DNA from: Chinchilla lanigera
Lineage: Eukaryota; Chordata; Mammalia; Rodentia; Chinchillidae
DNA length: 64,000 nt
NCBI RefSeq assembly: GCF_000276665.1
Contig: NW_004955417.1
Span: 24,566,872 to 24,630,871 of the forward strand
Direction: 5' to 3'
A model generated the notes under the pieces. It saw only the letters and a list, made by a program, of their open reading frames with translations. It made no database searches and was not told where the DNA came from. A program made the position numbers and the translations under genes. Positions 21,470 through 34,212 of this stretch are shown here, piece after piece. Position 1 is the first letter of the stretch; each line of letters starts with the position of its first letter.

Positions 21470-22320
21470 TGGTTAAGTGACAGGTCAAGCCCATAACTAG
21501 TAAATAACAGCCCAGGATTAACTCACTGTATAAGACATCAAAGTCTATGATTTTAACCAATAAAGACTGAGATTTAAAAAAAAACCAGTACCCGCCAAAC
21601 ATGAAGTCCTCCAAGAGTCAAACACTAGACAACATCTAACAAATGGGACGAGACATTTTCTCTGCTTTATATTTTAGTACATTAATTCTGAAAGCATAAA
21701 GGCTTGTCTCAAATTCACTGGTTGTATTCTCTGCAGCACTTTCTTTCCTCTGTTTTTCTTGACCTCATTTTCTAATTTCATATCAAGAAAACATGGGATA
21801 CTTTAATTATTCTCCCAGATATTAGAAATTCTCTTCGAGAACCTTGTATTTCTCTTACAAGTCTGCAGTGAAAGTCTAAGACAACAAGTTCATGAAAGAG
21901 CTTGCAAAATAAATGCACGGCGCTGGGTGCACTCAGTCTCCTTTTAATGAGAAATGGACAGGTTATTACACTATTACACGGCACAGCCAATTCCTGCAAG
22001 CCATCTGAAGCTGTTCAGGGTAATGTATCTCTACACTGCATCAGCTTCTTTGTTCGATGGATGATATTTTTTTAGAGTTTTATGAACAGCAAATGGCTCC
22101 TTAGGAGAGCACTGTAATCGCTCATTCTGGATTTTCCAGCAGTCTCAGTATAAGGGCTGATAAGACGCCCATAGGGCAATGCCAATTTGAATGGGATGAT
22201 TAACTCCAGATTTGACATCTTTGGGACACTGTGAGTGCCTAGATCAAGGTCTGACGTGTTCCAGTTGATGTGCTAGCATGCGCAAACACTCAAGCTTCCG
22301 CTAGGAGGAAGACTGGGAAC
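21470..22320. other. unassigned unique sequence
   Basis: No gene or repeat recognised. The open frames that span the gap are artefacts of reading through N. Confidence 0.4.
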
Positions 22321-22329
22321 AAAAGGGCA

Positions 22330-22900
22330 CAACAGTCATTCACTTAATGGGTCAATAAATAGGGAACATCACTCTGTATCAGGCACTGCTCAAGATGCTG
22401 AGGATACAAAGTCCTTAACCTCAAGACACTTACATCTTCTGAGAGAAGAAAGGCAATAGGCAAATGAATACATTCTATCAGGAATAACAAAGTAGGATAA
22501 GGCTGGATACACTATTTTATATAGATGGAGTATGAAAAGGGCTCTTTAAGATTTTGCTTCCACAGAGACTTTAGGGAAATGATGGAACACAACAGGTATC
22601 TTTCAGGGGAAGAGTGTTTCCTGCAGTCGTGGCAAAGCCTTTGCAGAAGGAATCTTTTTGAGAAATGGCCTGGATTCCCCTGGGGATGAGACACAGTGCA
22701 AGAGGAAGAATGACAGACCACTACTAGGAAGATGCAGATGACAGGAATGTTAGTGGGAAGACCGGAAGCCTCATGAAAGCCTCGGTAAAGACTTTAGATT
22801 TTATGTAGTGGGGATTGGGAAGTCACTGCAGTTCAAATAGGGGAGTGGCGTGATCTGACTGACATTTCAAAAAATTTCCTCTGTCTGGTTCATGTAGAAT
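22330..22900 (+). mobile_element. L2 element
   Basis: L2 text appears in order: 'caataaatagggaacatcac', 'caggcactgctcaagatgct', then 'gcaaatgaatacattctatc' and near the end 'aataggggagtggcgtgatc'. No open frame. Confidence 0.65.
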
Positions 22901-22904
22901 AGAT

Positions 22905-25440
22905 GGAGGCGTGAAATGTAGAAGTGGAGAAGCCCTAGGTATGAGTCTGTGTCTCTCCAGACAAAAGATGCTGCTGCTTGGACCAAGGCTGAGGAGGTAG
23001 GGATGGTGAGTGGCAGCCAAACTCTGGATGTTTAGAAGGAAGAGCTGACAGAGTTTGCTGATCGGTTGGATGTATGAAAGAAGAATGAAGCTTTGTTGAT
23101 TCCCCTACAGCTGTGTGAATGAATGTGATATCTCATGAGACAGGAAAGATTTCAGAACAGGCAGAATGAAGAGGTGGAAGCACCATGTCAGTTTTGCTTG
23201 TGACGAGTGTGACATGCCTGGTGAACATGCGTGTGGAGTTATACAAGACACAGCTAGGCAGTGGGTCTGCGAGTCAGGGAAGAGGTCTGCGCTGCAGATT
23301 TAAATTTGGGATTCATGAGTCCATAGTGAATCCACGAGGCTAGACATGACCATGTAGATCTGAGTTGGTAGGGAAATAAGATCCTGATTGGTCTGTTTGG
23401 GGGCTCAGGTACACTGTCAACTTGGTATCTAACATCCCACATAGTTTGCTTCCATCTCATCCCTTCTGAGGACCCTGTACCCCTGTGCTTTTACTAAAGC
23501 AACTTAAAGTTCAGTGCCACACCAGCTAACTGCAAATCTTGCTTCTGAAATCATAACAGCCTTAGGAGAAGAGCAAAGTGTATAGTACACTTTGTATAGC
23601 ATACTTTGTATAGCAACAGAGCAGTCCCAAGTACTGCTCCTGCTGTACCCTGCTGGGAAATAAATCAGGATATTTCCAACCACATGGGGCACTCAAAATT
23701 CCTGTTCCTCTTAAATATCTGCCAGTATCACCAGTGTGTTTCAGGGTTCTTCTTGGTGGTAATGGTAGCTACTGCTCAAGGCCCCAGAGCCAGCTTGTCT
23801 TTAGTGTATGACTTCGTCCTAAATGCACATTTAGTAAAGCAGACACTTGCAAGAGTGACAGCCAAACATATCTCGAAATAGGGTTTTACACTAGTACCCC
23901 ACACTACAGGTGGCAAATAAGGGAACACACAGCAAACCACCTACTGAAAGTAAATACTGGCTACATGAGTATCCCACCATAATTGTTATGCATGAAAGAA
24001 AGATGTTGGCAGATTGTGAAAGGAAATATATGAGCTATTTCTATGCCAAGTGCCAAAATATAATTTACTGTGACATGAGTAAGATTTAGTGTATTTGATT
24101 CAGTAGGACAAAGAGAAGATCTCTCCGCTGGGCTGGAGCAGGTCCATGCAGCACAAAGCTGCCAGAGGTAGACAAGGTCCAGCCAGCCATGCTGTCAAAT
24201 GTTGGCAGATGGCTTTGAAATCGTTGACGGATGGCAACAGTTTATAGAGGTCCACCATCTGCACCTAGCCTGTTCAAGAAGGCGCTGGGAACACAGAACT
24301 TGCAGAAGTTAAAGTAAGAGCTCTAGCAATTCCTAGTGGAATTAACTATCCCCAAACTGGCTTAGACTCAGGGCTCTGGACTTAGGACATACTGCATGGA
24401 AGCCCAAGACCCCTGGGACAGGCCACAAGGGCTCACTGACTTTGCATTTACTTAGAAACTTAAGGCTTAGAATTCTTGTTTTGTCTCTATCAGTAAGCGT
24501 CACAGCAGGTTGTAGATGGCACTGTCAAACTGAATAATTTTTAGAAAGCTTAATAAAGGGATTATTATTACCAAGGTGTTGGCTACATGAAGAGAAACCT
24601 CAAGGAGGCTTCAGTACCCTGGTGCTAGTAACAGTGGGGGCCTGTTACCATCCCTGTACCTGCAGAAGGAGTTGTAAACACATCTGGGGACAGAGAGAGA
24701 GTGTGGAGAAGATAATCTTATGTGAACTGCAACTGTAGATTGAGAGGCTGCTGGGTCATGGTGAGCTAGCATGGCTGGAGCTGGGGGAGTATAGTTTGAT
24801 TCCATCTCACCATTCCTCCAACCTCCTGCTATCGGTTTCCTTTGGCAAACACAACAGGAAGCCCAGAGCAAGGAAGCAGGGTGAGTTATTTATATGAGCC
24901 ACCTTAGCAGAGAGCAGGGTGGGTGGTGGGGAGCAGGTTTACAGGAACAAAGAAACATTCTCCCGCGTGTCTCCTGATCAGGATGCACACAGGTGCAGGG
25001 ATCAAACTGGATTTATTGGTTCTGTCTTTTCATATCAGAGTCCCATAACTGCTACATTTCTTTAATGCATTTTGAATTGATTTTAGAAATTAATTCCCTA
25101 ATAACAAACACAGTCATAAAGTGTTGAAATTTTTGCATGTTAAAAGCATCAGTTTTTTTTTTAAACATTGAAAGACTATGCAAGTTGAAAACTGTTTTAG
25201 TGTCTGTGTGTACGCGTTATTTTTCACATCATCTGACAGCCTCAACCTATGCTAAATGTCAGGACAGAGCTGAGTCTTGACCTCAGAGAAATTGGCTTCC
25301 TGGTCATATTTCTAAGATAAATAGATACAGGGGGAATCATGCAGCAGTCATTTGTTAGGTCAGAGAGCAAAGACAGGGTCTTGATCAAAACACACCAGAA
25401 TCGGGACAAAGACCAAAGGCAGGCTAAGGTTAGGACTATT
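22905..25440. other. mostly unique sequence
   Basis: No gene recognised. It contains a small hairpin at 23574-23594 (arms CAAAGTGTA and TACACTTTG, loop tag) followed by two copies of a 14-bp unit tatagcatactttg-type. Short frames on both strands have no family resemblance. Confidence 0.4.
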
Positions 25441-25455
25441 TAAATGCTCTATGAT

Positions 25456-25563
25456 GGGGCTGGGGATTTAGCTCAGCGGCAAAGTGCCTGCCTGGCAAGC
25501 ACAAGGTCGTGAGTTCGATTCCTGGTACCAGAAGAAAAACAAAAAACAAAACAAAAAAACAAA
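25456..25563 (+). mobile_element. ID SINE
   Basis: Intact-looking body from ggggctggggatttagctc through 'gttcgattcctggtacc', then an A/C-rich tail. The direct repeats aaatgctctatgat (25442-25455) and aaatgctccatggt (25564-25577) match at 12 of 14 positions. Confidence 0.9.
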
Positions 25564-25579
25564 TAAATGCTCCATGGTG

Positions 25580-26845
25580 AAGAAACAATCACAGAACCTG
25601 GAGAACACAGCTGAGTTTTCACATGGAAACCAGTTACCCCAGGCAGAGCTGAGAGAGAGAACAGGGCTGCAGGAAGCCAAGCAAGCAGCTGCACGGGCAT
25701 TGACTGCCACCACCATTTTCCCAAGGATTTCTGCTTCTAGCTCTTTGTTGTCTGTATACATTGTGCTTCCCTGGAAAGAAAAGGACCAACTTTGTTTTTA
25801 TGATATATTTTTACTATATTTTTTTCCCAATGCCAAAATGGCACCTTCTAATACTATTAAATGAATTACACACTGGGTGAGCTGAGAGAAATGAGGAAGT
25901 CCATTTAAAAGTCAAGTGATCTCACACAGTGATTTCTAGAAGTTTCAGATGACCTTAAACATGTGGAGTCTGAATCCCTTTCTAATGCCCTCTGTAGCCT
26001 GTGGTGTCTCTAACTTTCAGTCACAGAGAACATTTAAATGACAGCAACCGTGATTTAAAAATAATATACATAGATTATAAGTATAACAGATGGTAGGTAC
26101 ATTGCAATCCTTGTGGGAGGTTTTGAAGTAAGTTCTATTGCATAATATTAACAGGCAATGGCAAAATAAATAATTTTTTCCTGACTTTGTATCACACGAT
26201 TATTGCCTTGAATCTGTTCATATACTATAGCTTGACAAAATGCTTAATTTTGCCAAAATTAATTCTAGGTGCATTTTCTGCCCCCATACTTGACATAGCT
26301 ATTGAAATTATAACCTTGAGTAATTATAAACAGTAATTTAACCTAAAATATAAAATTTATAATATTCCTTGCTCTCAGTTTCAATAAAATTTGTCCAAAG
26401 TGCTATATTTTACTAATTTATATGAGCTTTCAGGTGGTGGAATACATAGGCTGTTGCCGCAATGAGAAATTAAAGGACAAATTTAGGTCACTATAATTAT
26501 ACTTGAACACTAAAACATTAATATCCAGACAATTGATGTCAAAGGAAGGTTTAATGAAAACTTATCTGTGTCTCAGTTTTTATCTTTACTCTGTAAGTGT
26601 ACAGACGTGTCAAAGCATATTTAGTCCATATAGTTCACTAATGTCGATTTGCCATTAACTCTGCACTTTTTAAAAAGAAAATATATTAATATAAAAAAGA
26701 AAAAAATAATTTTTCACTATAAAATCTTGAGAGAATGAAAGAACACATGTGATATATGATATTCTATTTCAATGTGATCAGAAAATGACAGTGTATAGAA
26801 AACGGCCATATTTAAACATATTTTTATTTTCTCAGTATTTGTTTT
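25580..26845. other. AT-rich, repeat-poor sequence
   Basis: No gene recognised. It is rich in ATTA-type motifs and free of repeats I can name. Confidence 0.35.
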
Positions 26846-26849
26846 TTAC

Positions 26850-27010
26850 TAGTCCATGTTTGCAGTGCATAATGGCCGCATTTCTCATGGGGAGGGGGTG
26901 CAGGCACTTAACACATCTTCATTCTTTTTTCCGCCCCATCTTTTGGTCCCCTTTCCACTTGATAAAGATCCATCTCCGATTCCTATTATCTGTCCTTTAT
27001 ATTGCTTTTT
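26850..27010 (+). repeat. unclassified dispersed repeat, copy 1 of 3
   Basis: Shares a consensus with 47680-48020 and 53020-53125: a 'cataatg..ttacattcctcatg'-like start, then 'cacataacacatcttcattc', then a C/T-rich block ('cccatcttttggtcccctt'). All three copies are on the plus strand. The family is unknown to me; an L1-derived 3' part is possible. Confidence 0.5.
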
Positions 27011-27391
27011 ATTTATATTTTGGGTTTCTCATAGAAAGAAACCAGGTAATATCAAAGCTGTGTGCCTGATTTATTTAAATTAAATAAAGTAAAATAAGTG
27101 ATTTAGTTCACTTAAATGATGGTCTCAAGGTGCATATGCATTTTTTTTATAGAGAATGTTTTTCTTCTTAACTGTTTCCCAGTGCCTTCATCTTGTGTTA
27201 AAAGTTTCATTTAGAATGATTCTGATACCTGATAATTCAAATGATTTGTTAAAACCTCCTTCTTTTTTGATGTCTTGACTTTTTATAAGTCCCAAATAAA
27301 TATAACTTTTTTGAGAAAAATTCTAGAATGGGGGGGGCTTTAAAAGTAACCTGGTTGATGCTGAATTCTGATGCCAGATGTCCTCAGTATT
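27011..27391. other. AT-rich unique sequence
   Basis: No recognisable gene or repeat. Confidence 0.35.
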
Positions 27392-27406
27392 CCAATTTAT
27401 GGTTTT

Positions 27407-27485
27407 TCTTCCGGTACTGGGAATTGAACTCACAACCTCAAGCTTGCCAGGCAGGAGCTGTGCCACTGAGCTAAATCTCCAGCCC
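27407..27485 (-). mobile_element. ID SINE, antisense
   Basis: 'ccggtactgggaattgaact', 'cttgccaggcaggagctg' and 'gagctaaatctccagcccc'. The direct repeat ccaatttatggtttt (27392-27406) recurs as ccaatttatggcttt at 27486-27500. Confidence 0.92.
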
Positions 27486-27509
27486 CCAATTTATGGCTTT
27501 TAAACTCAA

Positions 27510-29425
27510 AGAGTTAGTTAATTCTACTAATAAAAGGATCACTTCATTTTGGAGATCATTCCATGTTGAAATAGTTTTGACCACTTCAAAATATTTTCAT
27601 GTTTCTCTAAAGTCTACATCTATGTGGTCCCTAGCCATCAAAACCATCAGGGAAATAATGATACCTCTTCTACGAGATAGCACCCCACCACAACATTTAA
27701 CACAGCCGTAGATCCCTCCCGTGCTCTCAGCCTCTTCCCACTTCCCCTTCTTTAGCGTTATGCTGCTCGTTCCCCTGGACCCTCCGTGTGCTTCATTTTC
27801 AGAACACCTGAAAAACTGTGCTACAAACAGGGCGCCTCGTTCCACTGTCATGGAAACTAGCAGTTGTAAAGGGAGAGTCATTTAAATTAGATACGTTTGT
27901 CATGACAAATATTTATTTTTCCTGAAAAGGTAAAACTCGGTGAATTTCTATATTAATGCAATTTACAATATTCAGCTTTCAGTGATGTTTTATTGAGCTA
28001 TTGAAGCTCAGACTTAATTCAGGAAGTTGGATTTTTAAAAAGTCTTCCTAAACTCATTGGATATATTTATATACCATGCTTTGTTGGGTATGGGATAACC
28101 CTGAAATTTTTAGTTCATTAACAATCCCAACACATTACTAACATAGTATATAACTTCGCAAATTGTCTACCTGCAAGTTCTACCTCTTGGAATACATTGC
28201 AGTCAAAGGCAAAAAGCTGCAGATCTGCATACTTAATGATGCAGCATTATCATTGCGGTCCCTAATTCCTTAATCAAAATAGTCATTAGCAATGCAAATA
28301 AGGGAAATTGGATCAACAAGGAAACAAAGATTAGTGACTAAGAATAGATAGCTGGTTTGAACAAGTCAGGTTGCAATAGGACTGTATTTCATAATTTAGA
28401 TAAATAATGCAATTATTTTGTTATGAGCCTTTTCAATTTTAATGACAAACACTATTTTTGTTTGTTTTGATGAGAATTTTACATGAAATGCATGGGCAAA
28501 TTAAAACAGTAGATTTAATTTTATTCATTAAATTATTATTCATTTTAATAGAATTACCTCTGACATTTATCAAATCACCCCAAATTAGGAACATTGCTTT
28601 TAGAGGTGTCATTTGTGATGTCAGCTTTTGATGGATTCAGTGATAGCTATTTCTTTATTTATTTTGGTCCCAAGATTTTAACAGATCGGCTGTGTGACGA
28701 GAGTCCGTACAAGTGAGGTATTTTTTAGCTTGACTGTTTAATTGAAATTGTGCTTTACTGCAGAATATGGGTTCCAAATAATTCACTGAGCAGAAGCAAA
28801 GCAGTATTTGGGCAACAACCAATAAACAGAATTGATCAGAGCTCAGAATAAAGTTTGGCAAAAGGGTCTGTGTCAGACTGTATTATTCTGTGGCTGGAAG
28901 GCTGGTTAGAGTCACCAGGCTTATGTCTGTATAATACAAAATCATCTCTGCTATTTAGATTTCCAGATTGTACATATTAGGTGTATAAATATTAATAAAA
29001 ATTTCTGCCCTTAAATGTTACATGTCACAGTTAATATTCTGTACTCTCTATCTAGATATTTGCTTTCCGATATTTGCTGCTAGAACTTTATTAATAAATT
29101 TGAAGTTTGTTTTTTCTCTACGTTCAAATTTTAGCTCAAACACTATCGTTGAAACAGCTAAGGGGAAAAGTATCAGCTATTCACTTACAGATGGAAGATA
29201 GCAAGGTAGCATGTGCCCTACAGTTATAGCAATGTAGGATATTAATGAGCTAAGTAGACTCTTACATGCAAAGTGCTTCATCTCGTGTTGAACATGGCAG
29301 AGCTGTGTCTCTGTCTCATGGGGTACCCAGTTCCTCATTAGTGAAGACCTAGTACCACAGGGTTCCAAGGACTCTGAAGAGTTTTCTGTATTGGTGGCAG
29401 ACCTATTGCCATTGGTTCTCCATTT
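27510..29425. other. AT-rich repeat-poor block, candidate conserved non-coding DNA
   Basis: I find no gene and no transposon signature for about 1.9 kb. Homeodomain- and POU-type words are frequent, for example 'cttaatgatgcagcattatc' and 'cattagcaatgcaaataagg' at about 28230-28305. Conservation cannot be judged from one sequence. Confidence 0.35.
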
Positions 29426-29429
29426 GCCC

Positions 29430-29590
29430 ACTCATTGCAATCCCCTGCGGGATTTAAAAAAAAAAAATCACTGATGCCTGTGTCATAGCCCCAAAGGATT
29501 CTGACTTAATGGGTTCAAGGTATGTCTTGGCAGTGTGGTTTTAAAGTTTCTCCGGTGATGGTAATTGTGTCCACATTTGAGAACAGCTGT
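29430..29590 (+). mobile_element. MER5A-like hAT relic
   Basis: 'gcaatcccctgcgggattta', 'aaggattctgacttaatggg' and 'ttgagaacagctgttctac' match the MER5A layout. Confidence 0.6.
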
Positions 29591-29599
29591 TCTACACTC

Positions 29600-31835
29600 T
29601 CATCTCACCAGAAGTGGAGATCGCTTTTAATCTAGCTCAATGAGTTTCAAAGCTTTGCTTGCTGAAGAAAGCCCGAGACCTGAAAAAAAATATTCTGCAG
29701 AAAGGGTTGGTGGCCGAAAATGTCAAGAAGTGTTACACAGCTTATCTTCTCAGAGAAATTTAATTCATTTTGCATGAACAGTGGTAAAGAGGTATCCAAC
29801 TTAGTGTTTTCTAGAATTTCTAACCAGGATCCTTGTTTTTTATAGCGCATGTATGACCTCAAGGAGGCACAGTTCTTGGTCCACATGTCAGGTATGTTGC
29901 CTTATGTTTTGTGGAATGGTTTCTGATCTCTGTGTTTAAAAAATAAATTTCTCACTTTCACTGTTTATCTACATACTACACCAGAAACATGGACTATGCT
30001 CTTATTGACTGCAGAGCCTCACATTGGTGATTTTCACACGTGTGTAACTGTTGCATAAAGTACACATCTGTAGGAACCTTCTGGAGATGAGGTTCTGCTC
30101 CGTGCGACTCCCTTTGGACCTGGGTTTATCAGTGCAAAGCACCTGGTATTAAGGTCACCCATTTTTGGTGTCTGAATCGACAAAAAGGAGGATCAGACTA
30201 TCACCTCTCTTGCTTGAAAATTGCCATCCTACCACCTACTTAAATCCTCTTTGCTTTGACATTGTCTCTGTTTTAAGTCATCAGATCCCTGTCTTGGAAT
30301 CCTGAGAGGCATTTCTTTGGGTGGGAGGAGAGCTGAATGATACAGGATGTAGGAAGAGTGTGGGCTGGAATGAGGGAGGCTGCGGAGGTGTAACCGAGCA
30401 GGAGGAGTTTACTCACAAATGAGAATCAGATTGCAGGGATAGTAATTGGCCTTGAGGCTAGAGGAGGCAGTAGACACATCATTTATCATTTCTCGTTGAG
30501 TAGGAATGAAGATGTGACTAGAATACACATCCAAACACAAAGCTACTTGCACTGTTTACTGCAGACCTCGGATGCTATCTTCTTCCATCTCTGGCGGTGT
30601 GAGAAATGGGCCTCCTGCCCTCTTTCCCCTTGCTTGGCTTCTGCAGCCCTGTGCCCTCCTTGATTTCCTCTTCCGGCTTTGGCTACTCTTTCCGGAATGC
30701 CCCAGGTTGGGAAGACGCTCCTGATCTCTGCCGTCACGGTGGCCTAAGCCCACTTTCTTTTATTACAGCACTTTCTCTAGGTACTTTAGTTTTATCCTCA
30801 CTGTATTAACTTTATATTCCATGTATAACATGGAATAGGATATAACTTTATAGCAGCTGTAATGACTGTAGAGTCGGAGGCACACTGTTCATCCAGGTCT
30901 CTGGACGTGGCACACACCTAACAGGGCACTGACAAATGTTTGTGGAACTAAAGTAACTGATTGTATCCATAAATACTCAATCTATTCTCCCTCTCTCTCT
31001 TTAAAAGAGAATTTGTATCACAGAGACTGAAAAATGATCTTTAACTTCTTTGATTCAATATTATATTTTCCACTTGACAAATATTTCTTGAGGGCTTAAT
31101 ATAATGTTCCAGTACTTCATTTCTGTGGATACATCAATAAAACGCTATCTGAGATGTTTTTCAGGAAACCCGATTTTTTTTACACTTATGACACACATTT
31201 ATTTCTGTCTATTTTTTATATATTAAAACAGACATATGTTTACATTGATACCTCAGACTCCAATCAGCACTATGGGGTCTATTCTTGCCATTGTCTTTCC
31301 TTCCTGACAACAGTAATGATGCATCCTCCTGGATCTTGTGGCCTGCAAGGATGCCATGTCTGGGGAGGACAGGAGGATGTATACTGACTCTTATCACCTT
31401 AGCCTGGCATTAATAAACATATGTCACTTCTAGTCACAGTACATTCATTGGACAAGAAATTGATTACTTGGTCCCAACCAAACTTTGAGTGGTTCTGGAA
31501 AAAGCAGGGGAGAGTGGGGAATTAGCAGTGAAGTGATTGTTGTTTCTTGATTTTTAATGACAGTGATATTTCATATTTTAGGATAGCTTTCATTTTACCA
31601 GGGCCTTCCCATTTTTACTACCTTTCCTCACTATTACTCCTAGTTTTGCAACAAAAATCTTATTCACCTTTGTGTACTTTTTTGATTAATCACAGGAGAG
31701 AGGGTGAATTAGAAGGTTAGTTATCATGAAAAGTTGTAATAATTTATAAGTCAGTCCCATTAGTATATGAAAGCACCTGTTCTGCGGTACTAACTAGTGA
31801 CAACTAGTATTTTCATTCTTTTTTAAAAATGGTTG
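29600..31835. other. mostly unique sequence with L2 remnants
   Basis: A probable antisense L2 lies at about 30540-30960 ('cagggcactgacaaatgttt'). A perfect 10-bp hairpin (TATTCCATGT / ACATGGAATA, loop ata) spans 30815-30837. No gene recognised. Confidence 0.35.
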
Positions 31836-31839
31836 TTGT

Positions 31840-32063
31840 CTTTTCTTTTTTTTTTCATTTTTGAGTACCAGGAATTGAACTCATAACCTCAAGCTTACCA
31901 GGCAAGCACTTTATGCTACTGAGCTATATCCCTAGCCCGGTTTTTGTTTTTTTGAGACAGGGTTTCACTATGCATTTCAGGCTGGCCTTGAACTCACAGT
32001 GATCCTCCTGCTTCAGCCTCCCAAGTGCTGGGAATACAGGCATGCACTAGCATGCCCAGCATA
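31840..32063 (-). mobile_element. B1 plus ID-like composite SINE, antisense
   Basis: An antisense ID-like part (about 31855-31937: 'gagtaccaggaattgaactc', 'gagctatatccctagccc') runs directly into an antisense B1 (about 31938-32063: 'tttgagacagggtttcacta', 'tcccaagtgctgggaataca'). The head-to-tail order fits a B1-dID dimeric SINE. Confidence 0.75.
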
Positions 32064-32069
32064 TATTTT

Positions 32070-33090
32070 CATTTTTAACTCCATTTGTCATGTATATATT
32101 ATCACCTATTAGAATGCTGAACATTTTTGTTCTTATAAAAACATCTAATCTTTGTTTTTCAGTTGGTTGTTATTGATTCTCATTGTATGCAAACATTCAG
32201 AAAAATATAGACTTTAAAGAAACCCTCTCAAACCTCATATTTAGGATTTTTTTCTTTCGAAGATCTAAATTCTTTCTTAACCTACTGGTGAAGGTTTTGG
32301 GGTTTTCAAAGTGGTAGCCTGCTCCTTACTTTCCTTGGGTAATGCATTCAGTTCAGGTGAGGTACACCTGAATGTTTAGTCAAGGTACATTAAGCAAGGC
32401 AGATGTTCGGTGAAAGTCAAGTGTCTTTTAAAGCATCCTAGGGGCTGCCTTGGTGTGGAAAATCTTCTCTGAGACTGAACATAATAAGTTTCTTGAGAGA
32501 GGGGGGAATCCTGATACATCAGTCTCATCATGGAAAATCCCAGTTTTACCTACCTTAACCTGACAATACTGTCCACTGTGAAATAGCATCGCTGTTGGTA
32601 GACATCTTAATAGAAAAGGTACAGGTGTTGTTACAGAGAACAGATTCACATTTCTGAAGGGAAATTATCAAGTTATAGGAAGGAAGTCACATCTAAAGAC
32701 AAGACATACATTCCTCAGGGATTTCTAGGTGTAATCTAAGTGATAGGCTGCTTAATTAAAGAAAAATAATAAATAGCTGTACATTCTCCATCTCCCATAT
32801 TTCCACCCTGTTGAGGTGGAAATATAAAATTAAAGGGAATTCAGCTGGTCTCTAGAGCAACATGTCTTTGCTCTTGGGACAAAGGGTGACATTTGCAGAT
32901 GACTCCATGTTTGGGGGGACTGTAAGTGTAGCTTTGCAGTTTTCCCTTGTTTGGCTTTTTATTTCCATAATGTGCATCTTGGTTTCCCATGTGCATACCA
33001 TCTGAGAATTTATATAACCCTTTTTTTCCTCCTTGTTGCTTGTATCATGACACCCAGGAGTCAAAGTGGAGATCTGTACAGAGTCTGTGA
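32070..33090. other. unassigned unique sequence
   Basis: No recognisable gene or repeat. Confidence 0.4.
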
Positions 33091-33094
33091 GGTT

Positions 33095-33282
33095 TTCTCA
33101 ATCTGGGCACCTTTGCATGGATGGGAACTGTAGGATGTTAAACAGTATCTATGGCCTATTCCCAACACAATACTGTAGCTCCCCTCTCCTGTAATTATTA
33201 GCACCAAAAATGTTTCCATATGTTGCCAAATGTCCTTAGAAGCTGTCAAAATCACTCCTGAGTGAGAACCACTGGGGGTAAA
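33095..33282 (+). mobile_element. MER20 hAT relic
   Basis: 'actgtaggatgttaaacagt', 'accaaaaatgtttccatatg', 'ttgccaaatgtccttagaag' and 'gagtgagaaccactggggg' follow MER20 order closely. Confidence 0.75.
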
Positions 33283-33419
33283 ATGTAGCTCAACCTTCCT
33301 ACAAGTCCTCTGCTGCATTTCCTGGCATGGGATTGTCTGCCCAAGAGCCTGAGTGATCTTTCCTAAAAATAAGATTTTTGTGATGTCTTTGCTAATAAGG
33401 AGGGTGCTTCACTGAAATC

Positions 33420-33790
33420 TCTGCTCCATGTGGCACCCTACTTGCCACTTGCCCCCCGTGATCCTTCCCCAGCCCACGCTACCTCTTTCTGTCCTCATTG
33501 GTCTCAACCATGCTGTTTTGTGCTAGCCCTCAAAGAGAATTTTCCTATCACTCATCCCTCCCAGTCGTTACATTACTTCCTATGCTTATTTCTTTTACAA
33601 GCACTTACTACAACCCAAGATGGCTTAGTACCTTTGTTTATTCAGTAGTTTACTATCTTTCCCCAAAGACAGTAAAAACTAGGTCCCACAAGTGCAAAAA
33701 GTTCAATTTGTTCACTTCTCCTTTTCCCTGACTAGAATCAAGCCTGCTGCTGTACTTCACAAGTGTTCAAAAAGTACCCAGTGAATAAAC
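33420..33790 (-). mobile_element. L2, antisense
   Basis: Pyrimidine-rich antisense L2 text ('cgtgatccttccccagccca', 'tgtcctcattggtctcaacc') with an end at 'agtacccagtgaataaacag'. Confidence 0.5.
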
Positions 33791-33799
33791 AGGTCCAGA

Positions 33800-34207
33800 T
33801 AGGCAGAGGTATGTATATTTATTTTTATTCATACTTAAAAATTCAGTAATGTTTCAGATGGTCAAACAATATAGAGAAAAATGTAATGCATCCTTATGTG
33901 TCTGGCATTCAGATAATGTGTTCTTGAAGTGCAAGGGATGAAGAACACCACTATGTGTTTGGAAGAGCAAATCTGTGTATGCATACAGTAGATCACTAAG
34001 ACTTTGCATTTATGTAAGTAAACACTTTTGTGTTAAATATTTGTTAAATGTGGAATGCCCCAAATTGGAAGATTCATCTTCTTCCATCAAGGGTTTCACA
34101 GGCTGTTGGGCAGATGGACATAGACAAGGCATCTACCAAAGATATTCTGATAAGTACTTTAGGATCTACATGAGCACTTGAGAAAAACTGGAACAGACAG
34201 GGGCTGG
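33800..34207. other. unassigned unique sequence
   Basis: No gene or repeat recognised. Confidence 0.4.
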
Positions 34208-34212
34208 AGTAC

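Noticed and set aside
21016..21614. Long frames on both strands spanning the gap
   Set aside because: They read through 280 undetermined bases and a B1 tail.
25473..25864. Overlapping frames of 83-126 codons on both strands
   Set aside because: They are built from the ID SINE and its tail and have no family match.
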